A stretch of DNA of 64,000 nt from contig NC_085139.1 of assembly GCF_024139115.2 (NCBI RefSeq), positions 10,883,533-10,947,532 of the forward strand, in the 5' to 3' direction. How positions within the stretch are numbered: position 1 is the stretch's first letter; every line of letters starts with the position of its first letter. The stretch is from Armigeres subalbatus. Lineage: Eukaryota > Arthropoda > Insecta > Diptera > Culicidae. Positions 20,128-31,003 of the stretch are shown one piece after another. The notes beneath the pieces are model-generated. The model made no database searches, was not told the DNA's origin, and saw nothing but the letters and a program-made list of their open reading frames with translations. Made by a program: the position numbers and the translations under genes.

Positions 20128-22275
20128 TTGGGTGACTTCAATGCGAAGATCGGATCCGACAACTCGAACCGTGAGCGCATTATGGGACGCCATAATGGCT
20201 TTACAGAAAATCAAATCGACCACATCTGCATCAGCCGAAAATGGAAACGGAGCCTTCTTGATGTACGGAATAAACGTAGTGCCGATATCGCGTCTGATCA
20301 TCACCTCCTCATCGGCGAAATACGCCTGCGCATTGCGCGAATTCGTCGGCAGGAGGAAAGAGTTGGACGACGATTCAACACACGCCGACTGGAAGATGCC
20401 ACGGTGAAACGGTCCTTCGTTGAAGAACTGGAGACGCGTGCTGCAGATATTCCGGAAGGTGGCAGCGTGGAAGACCAATGGACAGCCATCAAGAATGCCT
20501 TCATCGCCACCAGCGAGAACAATCTGGGCGAACTACGCACCCAGAGAAAACAATGGATCACCGATGAGACCTGGAGGAAGATAGAGGAGCGAAGAGAAGC
20601 CAAAGCCGCGATAGAGCGATCGAAAACCAGAGGAGCCAAAGTCTTAGCCCGTCAACGATACTCGGCTCTGGAAAAGGAAGTAAAACGCTCATGTCGACGG
20701 GACAAGCGAGCGTGGGCGGACTCTCAGGCCGATGAAGGAGAGAGAGCCGCCGCAACCGGGGACACCACCTCGGTATGATCTGCCTAGGATCCGACGTATA
20801 ACACGCGTCAATACCGAAGCTCAATCACTGCTAGAGATTCAAACAGCCATCCAAAGCATGAAATCGAATAAAGCCCCAGGGGTCGACCGCATATCAGCCG
20901 AGATGCTCAAAGCTGACCCCATGACATCCGCTCAACTACTGCATCGTTTATTTCATAATATCTGGGACACCGCAACTTTCCTGGTCGACTGGATGCAAGG
21001 TATCTTAGTAAAGGTGCCCAAAAAGGGTGACCTGACTGCGATAACTGGCGAGGCATTATGTTGCTGTGTACCGTTCTCAAAGTTCTGTGCAAAATTATCC
21101 TAGCCCGGATTCAGGAGAAGATCGATGCGACTCTCCGGCGGCAGCAAGCCGGATTCCGTGCCGGAGGATCCTGTGTGGACCATATTGTCACGCTCCGCAT
21201 CATTCTGGAGCAAGTCAACGAATTCCAAGAGTCCCTTTACATGGTATTCATTGACTACGAAAAAGCTTTCGACCGTCAAATCACGAGAATATGTGGGGCG
21301 CCCTGTGACGCAAGGGGTTCCTGAGAAAATCATCGGCCTCATCGAAGCACAGTATGAGGCCTTCTCGTGTAGAGTGCTGCACAATAGGGTCCTCTCCGAC
21401 CCTATCCGGGTCGTAGCTGGTGTGAAGCAAGGATGTATTCTATCACTGTTACTGTTCCTCATCGTAATCGATGAGATTCTGGTAGATGCTATTGACCGTG
21501 AACCAAACCGCGGGCTGTTATGGCAGCCTATAACCATGGAGCACCTAAACGACTTCGAATTGTCTGATGACGTTGCACTCCTCGCGCAACGGCGCTCTGA
21601 TATGCAGAGTAAGCTCAACGACCTTGCCGAGCGCTCCTCTTCGGCAGGTTTAGTCATCAACGTCAACAAAACCAAATCGTTGGATGTAAACACGGCGACT
21701 CCTTCCAGTTTCACAGTAGCCGGGCAACCAGTGAAGAATGTTGAAAGCTTCCAATATCTTGGTAGCCAAATGGCGTCAGACGGCGGTACCAAGATCGACA
21801 TATGCGCACGGATCAAGAAAGCAATGGCTGCCTTTGCGAGTTTAAGAAATATCTGGAAAAACAGGCAGATAAGTTAACGCACCAAAATAAGAAACATGGT
21901 GTGTATCAGTGGAGAACACTCAACGGCTGCAGGTGTTCATTAACAGATGCCTGCGGTATATAATTCGGGCCTGGTGGCCTCACAACTGGATCTCAAACAA
22001 TGAGCTCCATCGTCGTTGTCACCAGAGGCCGATAGCAACAGAAATTCGGGATCGAAAGTGGGGCTGGGTCGGCCACACTCTACGTAGGGGCGGAAACGAA
22101 ATCTGCAAACAAGCATTAGACTGGAACCCAGCGGGACATCGCAGCAGAGGCAGACCCAGAGGCTCATGGCGGCGAAGCCTCAATAAAGAAATAAAAGAAG
22201 TCGACCGAAATCTAACCTGGCAACAGGTTAAAGCGATAGCCGGGCAACGCTCAGGATGGAGATCTTTCATCCGCA
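20128..22275 (+). mobile_element. APE-type non-LTR retrotransposon, degenerate (family A)
   Basis: In order: endonuclease C-terminus (GDFNAKIGSDN, then ASDHHLLIGEI, at 20128-20310), a long basic linker (to 20778), a deletion or frame change, RT pre-palm KSNKAPGVDRISAEMLK (about 20860), then LCKIILARIQEKID and QAGFRAGGSCVDHI, motif A VFIDYEKAFDR (about 21250), a frameshift plus a nonsense codon right after it, motif B AGVKQGCIL (21418-21444), and a motif C that reads LSDDVALL (about 21560-21583). A thumb and tail, KWGWVGHTLRRGGNEICKQA, follow at 21909-22275. At least four lesions make it inactive. Pieces of the same family occur at 48905-49143 (minus) and 54787-55900 (plus). It ends where the BEL/Pao remnant begins. 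Confidence 0.85.
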
Positions 22276-22698
22276 TTTTTATTCTTAACGAATTGTCCTG
22301 TGACGGTGAACTTGTGGCTCCGAAAGTGAGAACATTCATCATGAAAACGCTTGGCTCTGCGATAGATGTATCACGAAACAGGAAACATTGTGATGGTCGA
22401 TCGCGTTCTATTACTCCTGTTTGGTGGAACATCTCTCTGATGTCGCCACTCACAGCCACCGGAAACTGTTGAAAGCGAAAATGTACGGACGGTAGTGGCA
22501 TTAGAAGGTCTGGACCGGGAAGCAGCACGGAGTTCAGAGATACCCCATCAACTCTCGCATCCCATATCAAACGAATTTTCCCTGGTTTCTTTGGGTTGCA
22601 GACGGTCCCCAGAGGAAGATACCAAATCCGTCGTGGGTCAGCATTTACGATTTCCTCCTTTGTTGCTTTATGAGCATATCCCTTTTCTTGATATTCGC

Positions 22699-23844
22699 CT
22701 ATTTGGCGGCGAATATTTTCGTCCAGCGTCGGGTCACGCGCCATTCGCCTCTCAAGACACTCCAAACGTCGGAGAGCCATTGGGTAACTGTCGGGTAATT
22801 CGACATAATCAGACCTCCAAAGTAACCCGGTCTCAAAACGATCTCCAACTCTCGCTTTTTTTCGGCCTCGCATTCGCAAATATGGTAGCTGTACTCCTTC
22901 CAATCTTCGGTATTATCCAAACTACCATAGACGCACCATCCTAAGCGGGTCTTTGCAGCTATTATGCCACTTCTGCCCTCCTTTATCTTTTGCGGAACAG
23001 CCAAACGCAAGTTTCGCAGTCCGATCAATAATTTCGGCGTTACTCCCTCATAACTATTAATCGGCAATCCCTTCAAGTGAGGATGGTTCGTTTGTAGTTC
23101 GGCAAAACGTAAAGTTTGCGACGGCAGATTCAGGTTTCCTACTGTACGCACGTTCATCAATTGGAACCTTTTATTTCGACCAGCCTCGGAGACATCTAAT
23201 GATACGATCTGCGACTCTTCCTCGTTTCTTTTCATATTAGCGGTCCATCGAAGGCAAAGAGGGACTGTTGGGCCCTCCACGTCCAGCTGATCGACAAGAC
23301 TCTGTTCAACTAACGTGGAAGAAGAGCCTTCGTCCAAGAATGCATACACTGTAACATATTTGGATTTTCCGTACACTGTCACAGGAACGATCCGAAAAAG
23401 AATTGGCTGACCACAATGATAGTGGACGTGATTTTCTACAGACGAGCTTGCATGCTTATTTGCCACAGCGGATTTCCCATGTAGCAGTTGATGATGGCGA
23501 AATTCGCATCCATTTATTCCACAGCGGCTCGAAAGTCTGCAAGTGCGGCGACCATGTGGATTTAAGCAGCTTCGACACACTTTAAACCATTGGACGTTTT
23601 TCCACCGATCATCCACTGAAAGTTGTTGGAACTTAATGCAGCTTTTCATACAATGGCCAGCTTTTTTGCAAAATAGGCACGGTTTTTGCTCCTCATCCTT
23701 TGCATGTTTATGAATGTCGATAACTGTCTTCTCATAGTGGGTATGGAGAAAGTTTTTCTCCTTGCTTTGAGGCTTTTTGCTCCTAGTTTGACGTCTGCCT
23801 GAATAGATCACCACTTTGCTGACCGATTCTACAATCGTTTCCAT
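22699..23844 (-). pseudogene. BEL/Pao zinc knuckles and aspartic protease
   Basis: Residues about 55-120 hold Cys/His clusters (CLFCKKAGHCMKSC, CRSCLNPHGRRTCRL, CEFRHHQLLHG). The protease active site reads AFLDEGSSSTLVEQ, the DEGS form usual in BEL/Pao. A conserved block, PHLKGLPINSYEGVTPKLLI then GWCVYGSLD, follows. The frame slips at about 22900 and the RT continues in the overlapping minus frame. Confidence 0.8.
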
Positions 23845-23891
23845 GAAATTGCTGAAACTTCGCCCATTGTAGCTTTATATTCGCTGGTAGT

Positions 23892-24914
23892 CTACCAACT
23901 CTTAAAAAGCGCTGGGTTGGACAGGTGCGCTTGTTGTCCTGCCGCGATTAAATGTTGAGCCAAGTTTCTAACCGACATTCCAAAATCTATCAGCGAGTCC
24001 AACTTCTCAGGCTTCGGTGACGAAATTTCGCAAACATTCTGTATCAGTTTGTTGATTATGACCTCTGGGCGACCATATAGTGTTCGAAGCGTTTCAATAA
24101 CGTTCAGTACGGATTCAGGAGATAGCAGATAATACCGAACTGATTTGAGCGCACTGCCTTTCAGGCAACGCTGTAAGCGAGCAAGATTCTCTACGTTGTT
24201 AAATCCACAAGCTGCTGTGGAGTTGGTGAAACTGCTATAGAAGATCGGCCACTCTTCTGCCTCTCCAGAAAAGTCCGGGAGATCTCGGGGCATAGCTTGC
24301 CTGGCCGCTAGTTGCTCCGGATAAGGCCGTTGAAGGGTGCTGCTTAGAGACGGATGAATTTGACCGTCAATAAAATTTCTGGATCGATTAGCAAAGTTGA
24401 GTGGTCTTAAGTCGAAGGTGGAATCAAGACCTGTGGTTCTATGAGAGGAATTATTGTGTCTCATCGCTCCGCCGATATTTTCTGGTCGATTAGTACCTGC
24501 ATGCGTGCTCTGGTATCGGTGCATAGGTGGAAATTCGCTAGAACGAGCAGCAGGGGTTTCCCACTGAAAGTTTTCGCCTGTCTGTGACAACTCACTAAGG
24601 TCTAGGGGTGTTGAACGCACATGGCTAATACGCGGCTCCCCTTTGGACGTTGATTTAATCAATGGTGATTCTTGTTGCTTTGACGCGAAACGAATTCGTG
24701 GACCTACTAAGCTTCTTTCTCTGGTTTCCACTTCGTTGGACAAATGACTTGAGCTGCGATGTCTTTGATCTTTACTTTCGGTCAATCTCGCCTGGCTCTG
24801 ATGAAATGTTTTTGCTTGATCATTTTGAACGTTTTTTGGTATCGCTCCTTTGTTCGTATTGGTTGAGTCCTCAGTGCTATCGTATCCGACAGCACCTGTT
24901 TCCTGTTGCAGCAT
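23892..24914 (-). pseudogene. BEL/Pao gag central region (DUF1759-like)
   Basis: 340 codons, Ser/Arg/Gln-rich first and then a conserved block, LPDFSGEAEEWPIFYSSFTN, LARLQRCLKGSALKSVRYYL, LYGRPEVIINKLIQ, which is the DUF1759 gag domain of BEL/Pao elements. It ends early, before the zinc knuckles, which continue in another frame from 23844. Confidence 0.8.
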
Positions 24915-25146
24915 CTGAATCCGACATTTTCACAATTGTGCTTCCAGGCATAATAACTGCTCGACTGATACGGGCTGGTGCTGCTGTTTGCACTCTGATA
25001 GTTGGTTTCGCAGCGTCTGCAGAACGGGGTTATCAGTTGGCTCATCGTTGGCTTTACAAACCTGTACCGTAACGATAGGCTGTTGCCGTGACGACTCACA
25101 GGGATCGACGTTCTTCTTCTTGTCGAAAACATCGACGCCACTTTGC

Positions 25147-25683
25147 TCAGTCGTTTGGTTGCTTGTAAGGATGTAAGGATCCCGATGGCTGTGTCATGGA
25201 AGTTGATCCAGTGGTTGAATGTTTCTCAATCCAGGCCTCGACCTGCTTCTCACGAACTTCGATCTCGTTTACCCTGCTTCTAACGCTGTGATTCTCCGCT
25301 TCCTCTTCTACAAGCACTTCCTCCAAGTGGTACAATTCGTTCGAGTGCCTTTTCTGCTTTTTGAGCTGCTTCCTTTCCGGCTCTATTTCCCTTTGCTCAA
25401 GCGCTTGCTGCTCTGCCAAGCGTTTGCGTTGCAACTCTGCTCGCCGACTGGAGGTAGTTGACCTGACTGAGGGTGGTATGGAAGGTGGACGGCATCTGGG
25501 ACAAACCCAGTCTCTGCTCGATATGGATTCAGTAACACCAGCGCATGTGAAATGCCACCACTGATCGCACTTGTCACAGGCTACGAGGTCATCCGTCACA
25601 TCTGCATTTTCGCAGGCCATGCAGATGCAGATTTCCGTACGCGACAGATTCGCCGAGGATTCATGAGGGTAATTTGTAGCCAT
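25147..25683 (-). pseudogene. PHD-finger N-terminal part of BEL/Pao gag polyprotein
   Basis: 178 codons from ATG 25683. Residues about 19-65 form a PHD finger (ICMACENADVTDDLVACDKC, then WWHFTCAG and WVCPRC), with Cys4-His-Cys3 spacing. A Gln/Glu/Arg-rich probable coiled coil follows (RKRLAEQQALEQREIEPERK). The frame closes at a stop (25147-25149) just upstream of sequence that continues in another frame, so there is a frameshift near 25160. PHD fingers at this position are known from insect BEL polyproteins; a role in chromatin targeting is inference. Confidence 0.75.
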
Positions 25684-25697
25684 AATTATTAAATCTT

Positions 25698-25965
25698 GAA
25701 GATTTGTTAATAAACAAATCCTTCCACACTATTTCCTGATAGCAACTTTATTCAAGCGATACTTCAAGCTGAATTTTGCCTAGCACATTTATCAGCATCA
25801 AACGTTCTTCTGACTAATTCAAAGGTAAACATTTGGCCTGTATACATATCGTAAACAACGCATTGCTACATCTGCTAGCGTACCTAGCGTTGATAGAGGG
25901 AACTTTCCATACGTTACTGTGAAGGCTCGGTGGACAGTGTTGCCGGTGTCAAAGTCGTGGCAACA
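25698..25965 (-). repeat. Candidate 5' LTR of the BEL/Pao remnant
   Basis: Minus-strand sequence starts TGTTGCCACGACTTTGACAC, a typical BEL-like LTR start, and lies directly before the first ORF. AATAAA occurs within it (near 25748 on the minus strand). No second LTR is present for comparison, so the inner end is a guess. Confidence 0.4.
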
Positions 25966-26152
25966 CTACAGTATTAAGTTGAAGCTCCAGAGAATTTTTC
26001 GTGAAGATACCAATGATTTTCTTGAAAATTCCGTACAATTTCTTGTTGAAATTTTGAAAAACTCTCCGTAAAAACTAAGAAAAACCTCGTGCGGAAATTG
26101 TGAAGGATTTCCCGTTGAAATCCAAAAAAATTATCGTTGAATTTTTGTACGG

Positions 26153-26720
26153 CAGAAAGCCATTTGGCCAAAGACCATAAGGCTGATAGTTGTTTGGTCG
26201 AATTTGTCGCTTGACCGACTAGACCATTTGGTAAAAGACTATCTAGCATAAAGTTATTCGGTTTTTTTGTCATTCGGTCGAACAGTTCATTTGGCTGAAA
26301 AAATCGATTGGCCGAATTTGCCACTCGCAGAGATACATCTGAACACGAGAACGCGTTCATGTTCAAAACGTTCTGAACACTGCACATTGTTAGCAACTTG
26401 TATCTTAGGAAAACAAGCTCAAGCGACGGCATGCTACTCATTTTTCGGATAGTAATGGAACACGTGGGCATCTAACGGATAGAAATCAAGCATGCTCGTA
26501 TGTTTTTGCATAGTTCCAAATCTAAGGAATCTTAGTTACCATGATTGTTTTGCTTGCGTACCAACCCAGTGCACACTGAACTGTGTTCAGAGTTCAAAAC
26601 TTAGAACACCAAGGCACGCTTTTGGGTCATGTTCTGTTCAGGATGCATCTCTGTTTGCCAGTAGTCCGAAATGACATTCGGTGAAAAGTGTCGTTCGTCT
26701 GCAGCTCATTTTGGTTATTT
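26153..26720. repeat. Degenerate GGCCGAATTTGTC-type array, interrupted by a MITE
   Basis: Units such as TTTGGCCAAAGACCAT, TTTGGTCGAATTTGTC and TTCATTTGGCTGAAAA run from 26153 to 26327 and resume at 26654 (AAATGACATTCGGT). They belong to the same loose class as the arms at 29-31 and 57-59 kb. Confidence 0.6.
26328..26653. mobile_element. 326 bp MITE-like element, CAGAGATRCATC ends
   Basis: Ends are inverted: CAGAGATACATCTGAACACG at the left and the reverse complement of GTTCAGGATGCATCTCTG at the right. TTTGCCA occurs on both sides near the ends, but an exact 8 bp duplication is not adjacent. No ORF. Confidence 0.6.
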
Positions 26721-27236
26721 TCAAGACATTAACATAAGAATATTTTGAATTTGGCCGGAAAAACCGGATCAACTTCCCCAGAAAACTCTATATTTCTTTT
26801 CAGAGTATTCAATTGACAATTATTTTCACATTTTCCACGGGAACTACTTTGAAGTGTTGAGAATTCTTTGAAATTACCAAGAGGAGCTCTTGAGATTTGC
26901 TAGGGAAAATTATTTGGAATTTTAGCAGAAAATTCGTCGGATCAAAATTTTCACGGAAAGTTGTTCCAAATTTCTACGGGAAGATATTGCTAGAAATTTG
27001 CACAAAAATTTCTTCATAATTGTAGGAGCTTGTGACTGATAAAAACGATGCTTCCACGTTGACTTTTTAAATCTAGATTAATTAAGACGACTAGACTAGA
27101 ACCAATGGTAAAACAGATATCCACGGGAGACTCTTTGGAATTTTTACGACGAAAAATGCTTCGAAGTTTCAGCGGAAGATTGTTCAAAATGTAGATTTTA
27201 CCAACAATCTTTGGTTTTTACCGAAAAAATTGGTTG
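26721..27236. other. No gene; AT-rich with GGAAAATT/GGAATTTT-style repeats
   Basis: Diverged repeats of the form GAAATTTTC..CGGGAA run through this part, as also at 31200-31700 and 59620-59860. No ORF. Confidence 0.4.
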
Positions 27237-27437
27237 GAATTTTTGACGTAGAACTACGTCTGTCTTTTCTATATTGGGGTACACTTTACGATTGCAAAAA
27301 ATTGAAAAACGTCACGAAAATATGATAGACTTTGATCGTTAATATCTCAGCCGTTTCTCCATGGATTTTCAATTTTCTTCGACCATTCGATCAAGGATGA
27401 GTACACTGTACACACTGTACAGTACACACAAGGATGT

Positions 27438-27615
27438 ACACTGAAGTCGTTTTTTACGCGGTTATTCTTACAGGCATCGCTTTTTATGCGATTTTTTCAT
27501 TCGAATTTCTGGATTTCCGCGGTTCATTTAGACATATTTTGGGATTTACGTGTTCTTTTACGTTGTTTTAATTTACGCGGCCCGTTTCCTCCGCGTAAAA
27601 ACTGACTCTAGTGTG
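27438..27615. mobile_element. MITE-like element with CACTRRAGTC..TTTTTACGCGG ends
   Basis: Left ACACTGAAGTCGTTTTTTAC and right GTAAAAACTGACTCTAGTGT are inverted. The interior repeats TTTACGCGG/TTTATGCG, echoing the TTTACACGG units at 9938-10343. The copy-2 equivalent is 50967-51123. Confidence 0.6.
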
Positions 27616-27702
27616 TTTTAATATCTATGTATGATAATATTTACTATTAAAAAATTGCTAACAGTTTAGCACTCGGTTTCGGTGAATCAGTCAATCTCGT
27701 AA

Positions 27703-27862
27703 GGGAAGATCCATTAATTACGTAACGCAACAATTGGGCATTTTCAACCCCCCATCCCAATGTCACACTTTTTGTATGAAACATCTAAAAAAATGTATGG
27801 ATCGTCACACTTTTCTCAACCTCTCAACCCCTCTAAGCGTTGCGTAATTTGTGGACGCTCCC
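27703..27862. mobile_element. 160 bp MITE with TAA target duplication (PIF/Harbinger-like)
   Basis: Ends GGGAAGATCCATTAATTACG and the reverse complement of CGTAATTTGTGGACGCTCCC are inverted. TAA flanks both sides (27700-27702, 27863-27865). The paralogous block has the unoccupied site with one TAA (51207-51209). A 3 bp TAA duplication points to a PIF/Harbinger-type transposase. Another copy is at about 54983-55142. Confidence 0.9.
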
Positions 27863-28123
27863 TAAGTGCATCGCAAACTTCTTCTTCCATAGCACTACAT
27901 TCCAACTGGAACTTGGCCTGCTTTTCAACTACTCTATTAGCAATTTATTAGCATTTCTTTAGTTATTAACTGAAAGCTTCTTATGTCCGCCATTGCAGGG
28001 CTTTTAGCTGGTGCAGTTCGTTTCTGCTAACTTAAACGTGCGTTTTCGCTCGAAAGCTTGGGGCGTTTGACGCCAGCTTCTTGCTTACGTCTATTGATGC
28101 CAATAGAGGAGCTCGGAATCTTC

Positions 28124-28220
28124 GGATATACCCCGTTAGGCATAAGTATGTTAGGCATGATGAACGTTAGGCATAACATACATTATGCCTAACGTCCGTT
28201 ATTCCTAACGTCGCGGACCC
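28124..28220. mobile_element. 97 bp GTTAGGCATAA hairpin insertion with 8 bp target duplication
   Basis: Contains GTTAGGCATAA units followed by their inverse TTATGCCTAACG. GAATCTTC flanks it on both sides (28116-28123 and 28221-28228); the paralogous site near 52323 has one copy only. So the smallest member of the array-armed foldback class is a true insertion. Confidence 0.85.
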
Positions 28221-28845
28221 GAATCTTCTTCTCTGCTGCAGTGAATGCGTTCTGGTAAACTTTCTTTAGCTCGTTTTTGCTGATTCGTAGGTGTCTGCTG
28301 GATTAAACGCTAAATCCGACGCAACTCACGTGAAGGAGCAATAAATATTATCAATACACTGTCAAACTTCTTTGTCGCGTCTACTCCGACTTCCTGCATA
28401 GAATGACCACCAAACGCCGTTGACAGCCCAGCTTTCGCGATGGGCCTTTTTTGTAATGAGCCACCAGGGGCTTAGACAGACTTAGTGATGGGTGCTTAGT
28501 CTCTGTTCCAGTTTGCGTCAGCGAAGGTTGCAGCTGTACACTATCCGGCAGTGTTGTGCTATTCAAATTTTAAACCAAATGTAATTAAATTTAATACCAA
28601 TTTAATGTCAACAATGAAGTTCAATCGGATGTTTGACATTGTGTTTTGGTGTTTTGTAGCATTTACCAAAGCTTCGAATCGAGATACAATTATCGAACGA
28701 TTCTTACTCTCTAACGAGTTCTTATCAATTGATGTTTTGAATATGTGAACGCTTTCATCGTGAACGTGTTGTTCATCTTCGATTATTTGAAAATTTTATT
28801 TTTATCTTCCTTTTCAAATGTTGGTCCAAAAATTATATACCTCAC

Positions 28846-28950
28846 CAGTTTTCGTAATGCTCACTCAATCTATGGAGCATAGGATAATCAACAAAAGCAG
28901 ATTGAAAAACGCTTGGTTTGGTGTCATCGCACAGAATAGTCGAAAACCTG
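28846..28950. mobile_element. Short CAG..TTCG MITE, relative of 15433-15993
   Basis: Starts CAGTTTTCGTAATGCTCACT, contains GAAAAACGCTTGG, and ends GTCGAAAACCTG. The 53005-53119 copy lies at the matching place in block copy 2, so the insertion predates the block duplication. Confidence 0.7.
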
Positions 28951-29062
28951 TACATTATATACAGCTACGTAGTTCAACGTCACCTTTGCGTACAACCCGA
29001 TTGGGCTGCACCTTTGAGTTTTTATTTTTTTTTTATTTTTACATTATTTGTATTGTCCATAA

Positions 29063-30174
29063 GAAATTCTTGGGAAATTCCATTGGCCGAAAGCGACAGA
29101 CGGTCGAGCTGGTAATTTGTCAAAGACCCTAACAAGTCGTCTGGTCGAATCGATTGTTCAGCCGAAGAAGTCATTCGGCCAAAAATGCCGTTTGGCCGAA
29201 AATGTCATTTGGCATTCGGTCAAATGTCAATTACTGAACGGACCATGTGGTCATAACTGGTCACTCGTTTGTTCAAATGGCCTTTTCGACAAATGACAAG
29301 AAAAAAATCCGTAACCTCTACTTTTTTTAAGTTGATACTGGTCTTTAAGCCAAAATTCCATTTAGCCGAGCCGAACTGATTGTTTATCTGAAAATATTAT
29401 CAATTCAACAATGGTTTAGCCGAAAATGTAGTTTTGCCGAATGCGACATACAGCCAAAAGGAAGATTCGGCCGAACTGAAAAACAACCTTTTCGTCCAAA
29501 TGGCATTTTCTGCGAAAAGTGCCGTTCGACTGAATTGATCATTTGGCCAAAAAGTCGTTTAACCGATAAGATCATGTAGTAAAAAAGGCCGTTTGGTCGA
29601 ATGGGTTGTTTTGCAGAAAGGACATTCGGGGCAAGTGGATCTTTCTGTCAAATGCCCATTCCTACCAAACAACATTTTCGGTCCAATGATTTTCAACAAC
29701 CAAATTAACAGTTCGGCCGAATGTTCCTTTGGCTTTATGTAGCTTTTGGCCAAGCTACATATTCGGACAAACCATTTTCGACCTGATTACAGTTTCAGAC
29801 GTGCGTTCATAGGATTTGATTGGATGATTTTTGGCTTAAAGGCCAGTATCGACTTAAAAAGTAGAGGTTAAAAAATTTCGATAAATGGTGATTTGACAAA
29901 AAAAGCTATTTCGCCGTTAATGTCATTCGGTCAATCAGGTGGACATTTTTGACCATATTATCCGTTCAGTAATTGGCATTTGGCCGTATGACCCGTTGGG
30001 CCAAACGACATTTCGGCCAAATAGACCATTCTGTCAAACAACCATTTCGACCAAATGGTATTTTCGGGCTGATGACATAATCGACCAAACGGCCTTTTAG
30101 GGAAAACGAATTTTTCGGCCAAATTACATTACATTCGGCCATATTTTGCTTTTAGCCAATGGAATTTCCCAAGA
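29063..30174. mobile_element. 1.1 kb foldback element with GGCC-type arms
   Basis: TTCTTGGGAAATTCCATTGG (about 29063) is inverted at 30153-30174 (CCAATGGAATTTCCCAAGAA). Inner arms also match in reverse: CCTCTACTTTTTTTAAGTTG (about 29319) against TCGACTTAAAAAGTAGAGG (about 29850). In between are repeated GGCCGAAAATGTCATT-style units. No ORF. Confidence 0.75.
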
Positions 30175-30188
30175 ATTACTCTCTAGTC

Positions 30189-30995
30189 AATGCTGGGTCA
30201 TTAGGCCGAAGGCCGTTAGGCCGAATGGTCATTAGGCAGAACGGTCATTAGGCCGAATGAGAAGTTGGGAGTGAGAAGTGGGAAGTGCGAAGTGAGGAAA
30301 AAGTAAGGCGGACGAAAAAAGAAGAACGAAGGTAGAAAAAAGAAGGAAGTAGGAAGAAAGTATAAAGAATAAATAATGAAGAAGGATATAGAAAGAGGGC
30401 GGACAGGAGAATGATGAAGAATAAAGAAGAAGAAGGAATGAAGGAGGAAGAAGGAATAATTAAGAAGATAGAATAAGGAAGAAGAAGAAGAAGAAGGAAG
30501 AAGAATGCTGGAATGTAGAAGAAGAAAGAAGAAGATAAAAAAAAGAAGGATGAAGGAAGAAGGAAAAGAAAGAAGGAAGAAGAAAAAAGTAAGAGAGAAT
30601 AAGGAAGAATGAAGACGGAAGAAAGAAGAAAAAAGAAGGAAGAAGGAAGAACGAAAAAGGAAGAACCAAGAAGCAAGAAGGAAGAATGAAGAAGGAGGAA
30701 TTAAAAAAGAAGGAAAGAGGAAGAAGGAAGAAAGGAGGGAAAAGGAAGAAGAAGGGAGAAAAAGCAAGAAAAAGGAAGAAGAAAGAAAGAAAGGACAATA
30801 AGAAATAAGAAAGAAGAGATAAAAAAGAAGATGGAAGCTACAAGAAAAGGAGGAAATGTTGAAATGAAGGAAGAACTGCTGATTTCTCATTTTTTGCCTC
30901 TTTTTTCTTATTCGGCCTAATGGCCATTCGGCCTAATGACCGTTCGGCCTAGTGACCATTCGGCCTAACGACCTTCGGCCAAATGGCCTGACACC
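30189..30995. mobile_element. 807 bp foldback element with purine-rich core and 8 bp target duplication
   Basis: CTCTAGTC flanks both ends (30181-30188, 30996-31003). Arms are inverted units of GTCATTAGGCCGAAGG / CCTTCGGCCTAACGACC. The core, about 30262-30890, is almost pure purine on the plus strand (AGAAGGAAGAAG). ORFs on the minus strand (30216-30890 and others) are Phe/Ser/Leu repeat artefacts. Confidence 0.85.
30262..30890. repeat. Polypurine tract, about 630 bp
   Basis: The plus strand is nearly all A and G with scattered T and C, mainly GAAGAAGGAAGAAG. It can form triplex (H-DNA) in principle. It is the core of the foldback element 30189-30995. Confidence 0.9.
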
Positions 30996-31003
30996 CTCTA
31001 GTC

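Larger units (their letters stand above)
22276..25965 (-). mobile_element. BEL/Pao LTR retrotransposon, 3'-truncated and frameshifted
   Basis: Read on the minus strand: possible 5' LTR (25965 to about 25698), PHD-finger ORF (25683-25147), gag (24914-23892), zinc knuckles plus aspartic protease (23844-22699), and the start of RT (22903-22276). It stops in FGATSSPSQ, before the catalytic aspartate pair. RNase H, integrase and the 3' LTR are missing. The breakpoint abuts family A near 22275. Confidence 0.85.
27237..28998 (+). repeat. Dispersed ~1.8 kb block, copy 1
   Basis: Begins TTTTGACGTAGAACTACGTC and shares long stretches in the same order with 50788-53175, including GTTAATATCTCAGCCGTTTC, GTTTAGCACTCGGTTTCGGT, CTCACGTGAAGGA and CATTGTGTTTTGGTGTT. 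It carries two insertions absent from copy 2 (27703-27862 and 28124-28220). No ORF of note. Confidence 0.85.

Noticed and set aside
30216..30890. Minus-strand ORF of 224 codons, Phe/Ser/Leu-rich and looking like a membrane protein
   Set aside because: It is the complement of a polypurine tract, which yields Ser, Phe, Leu and Pro codons and no stops.
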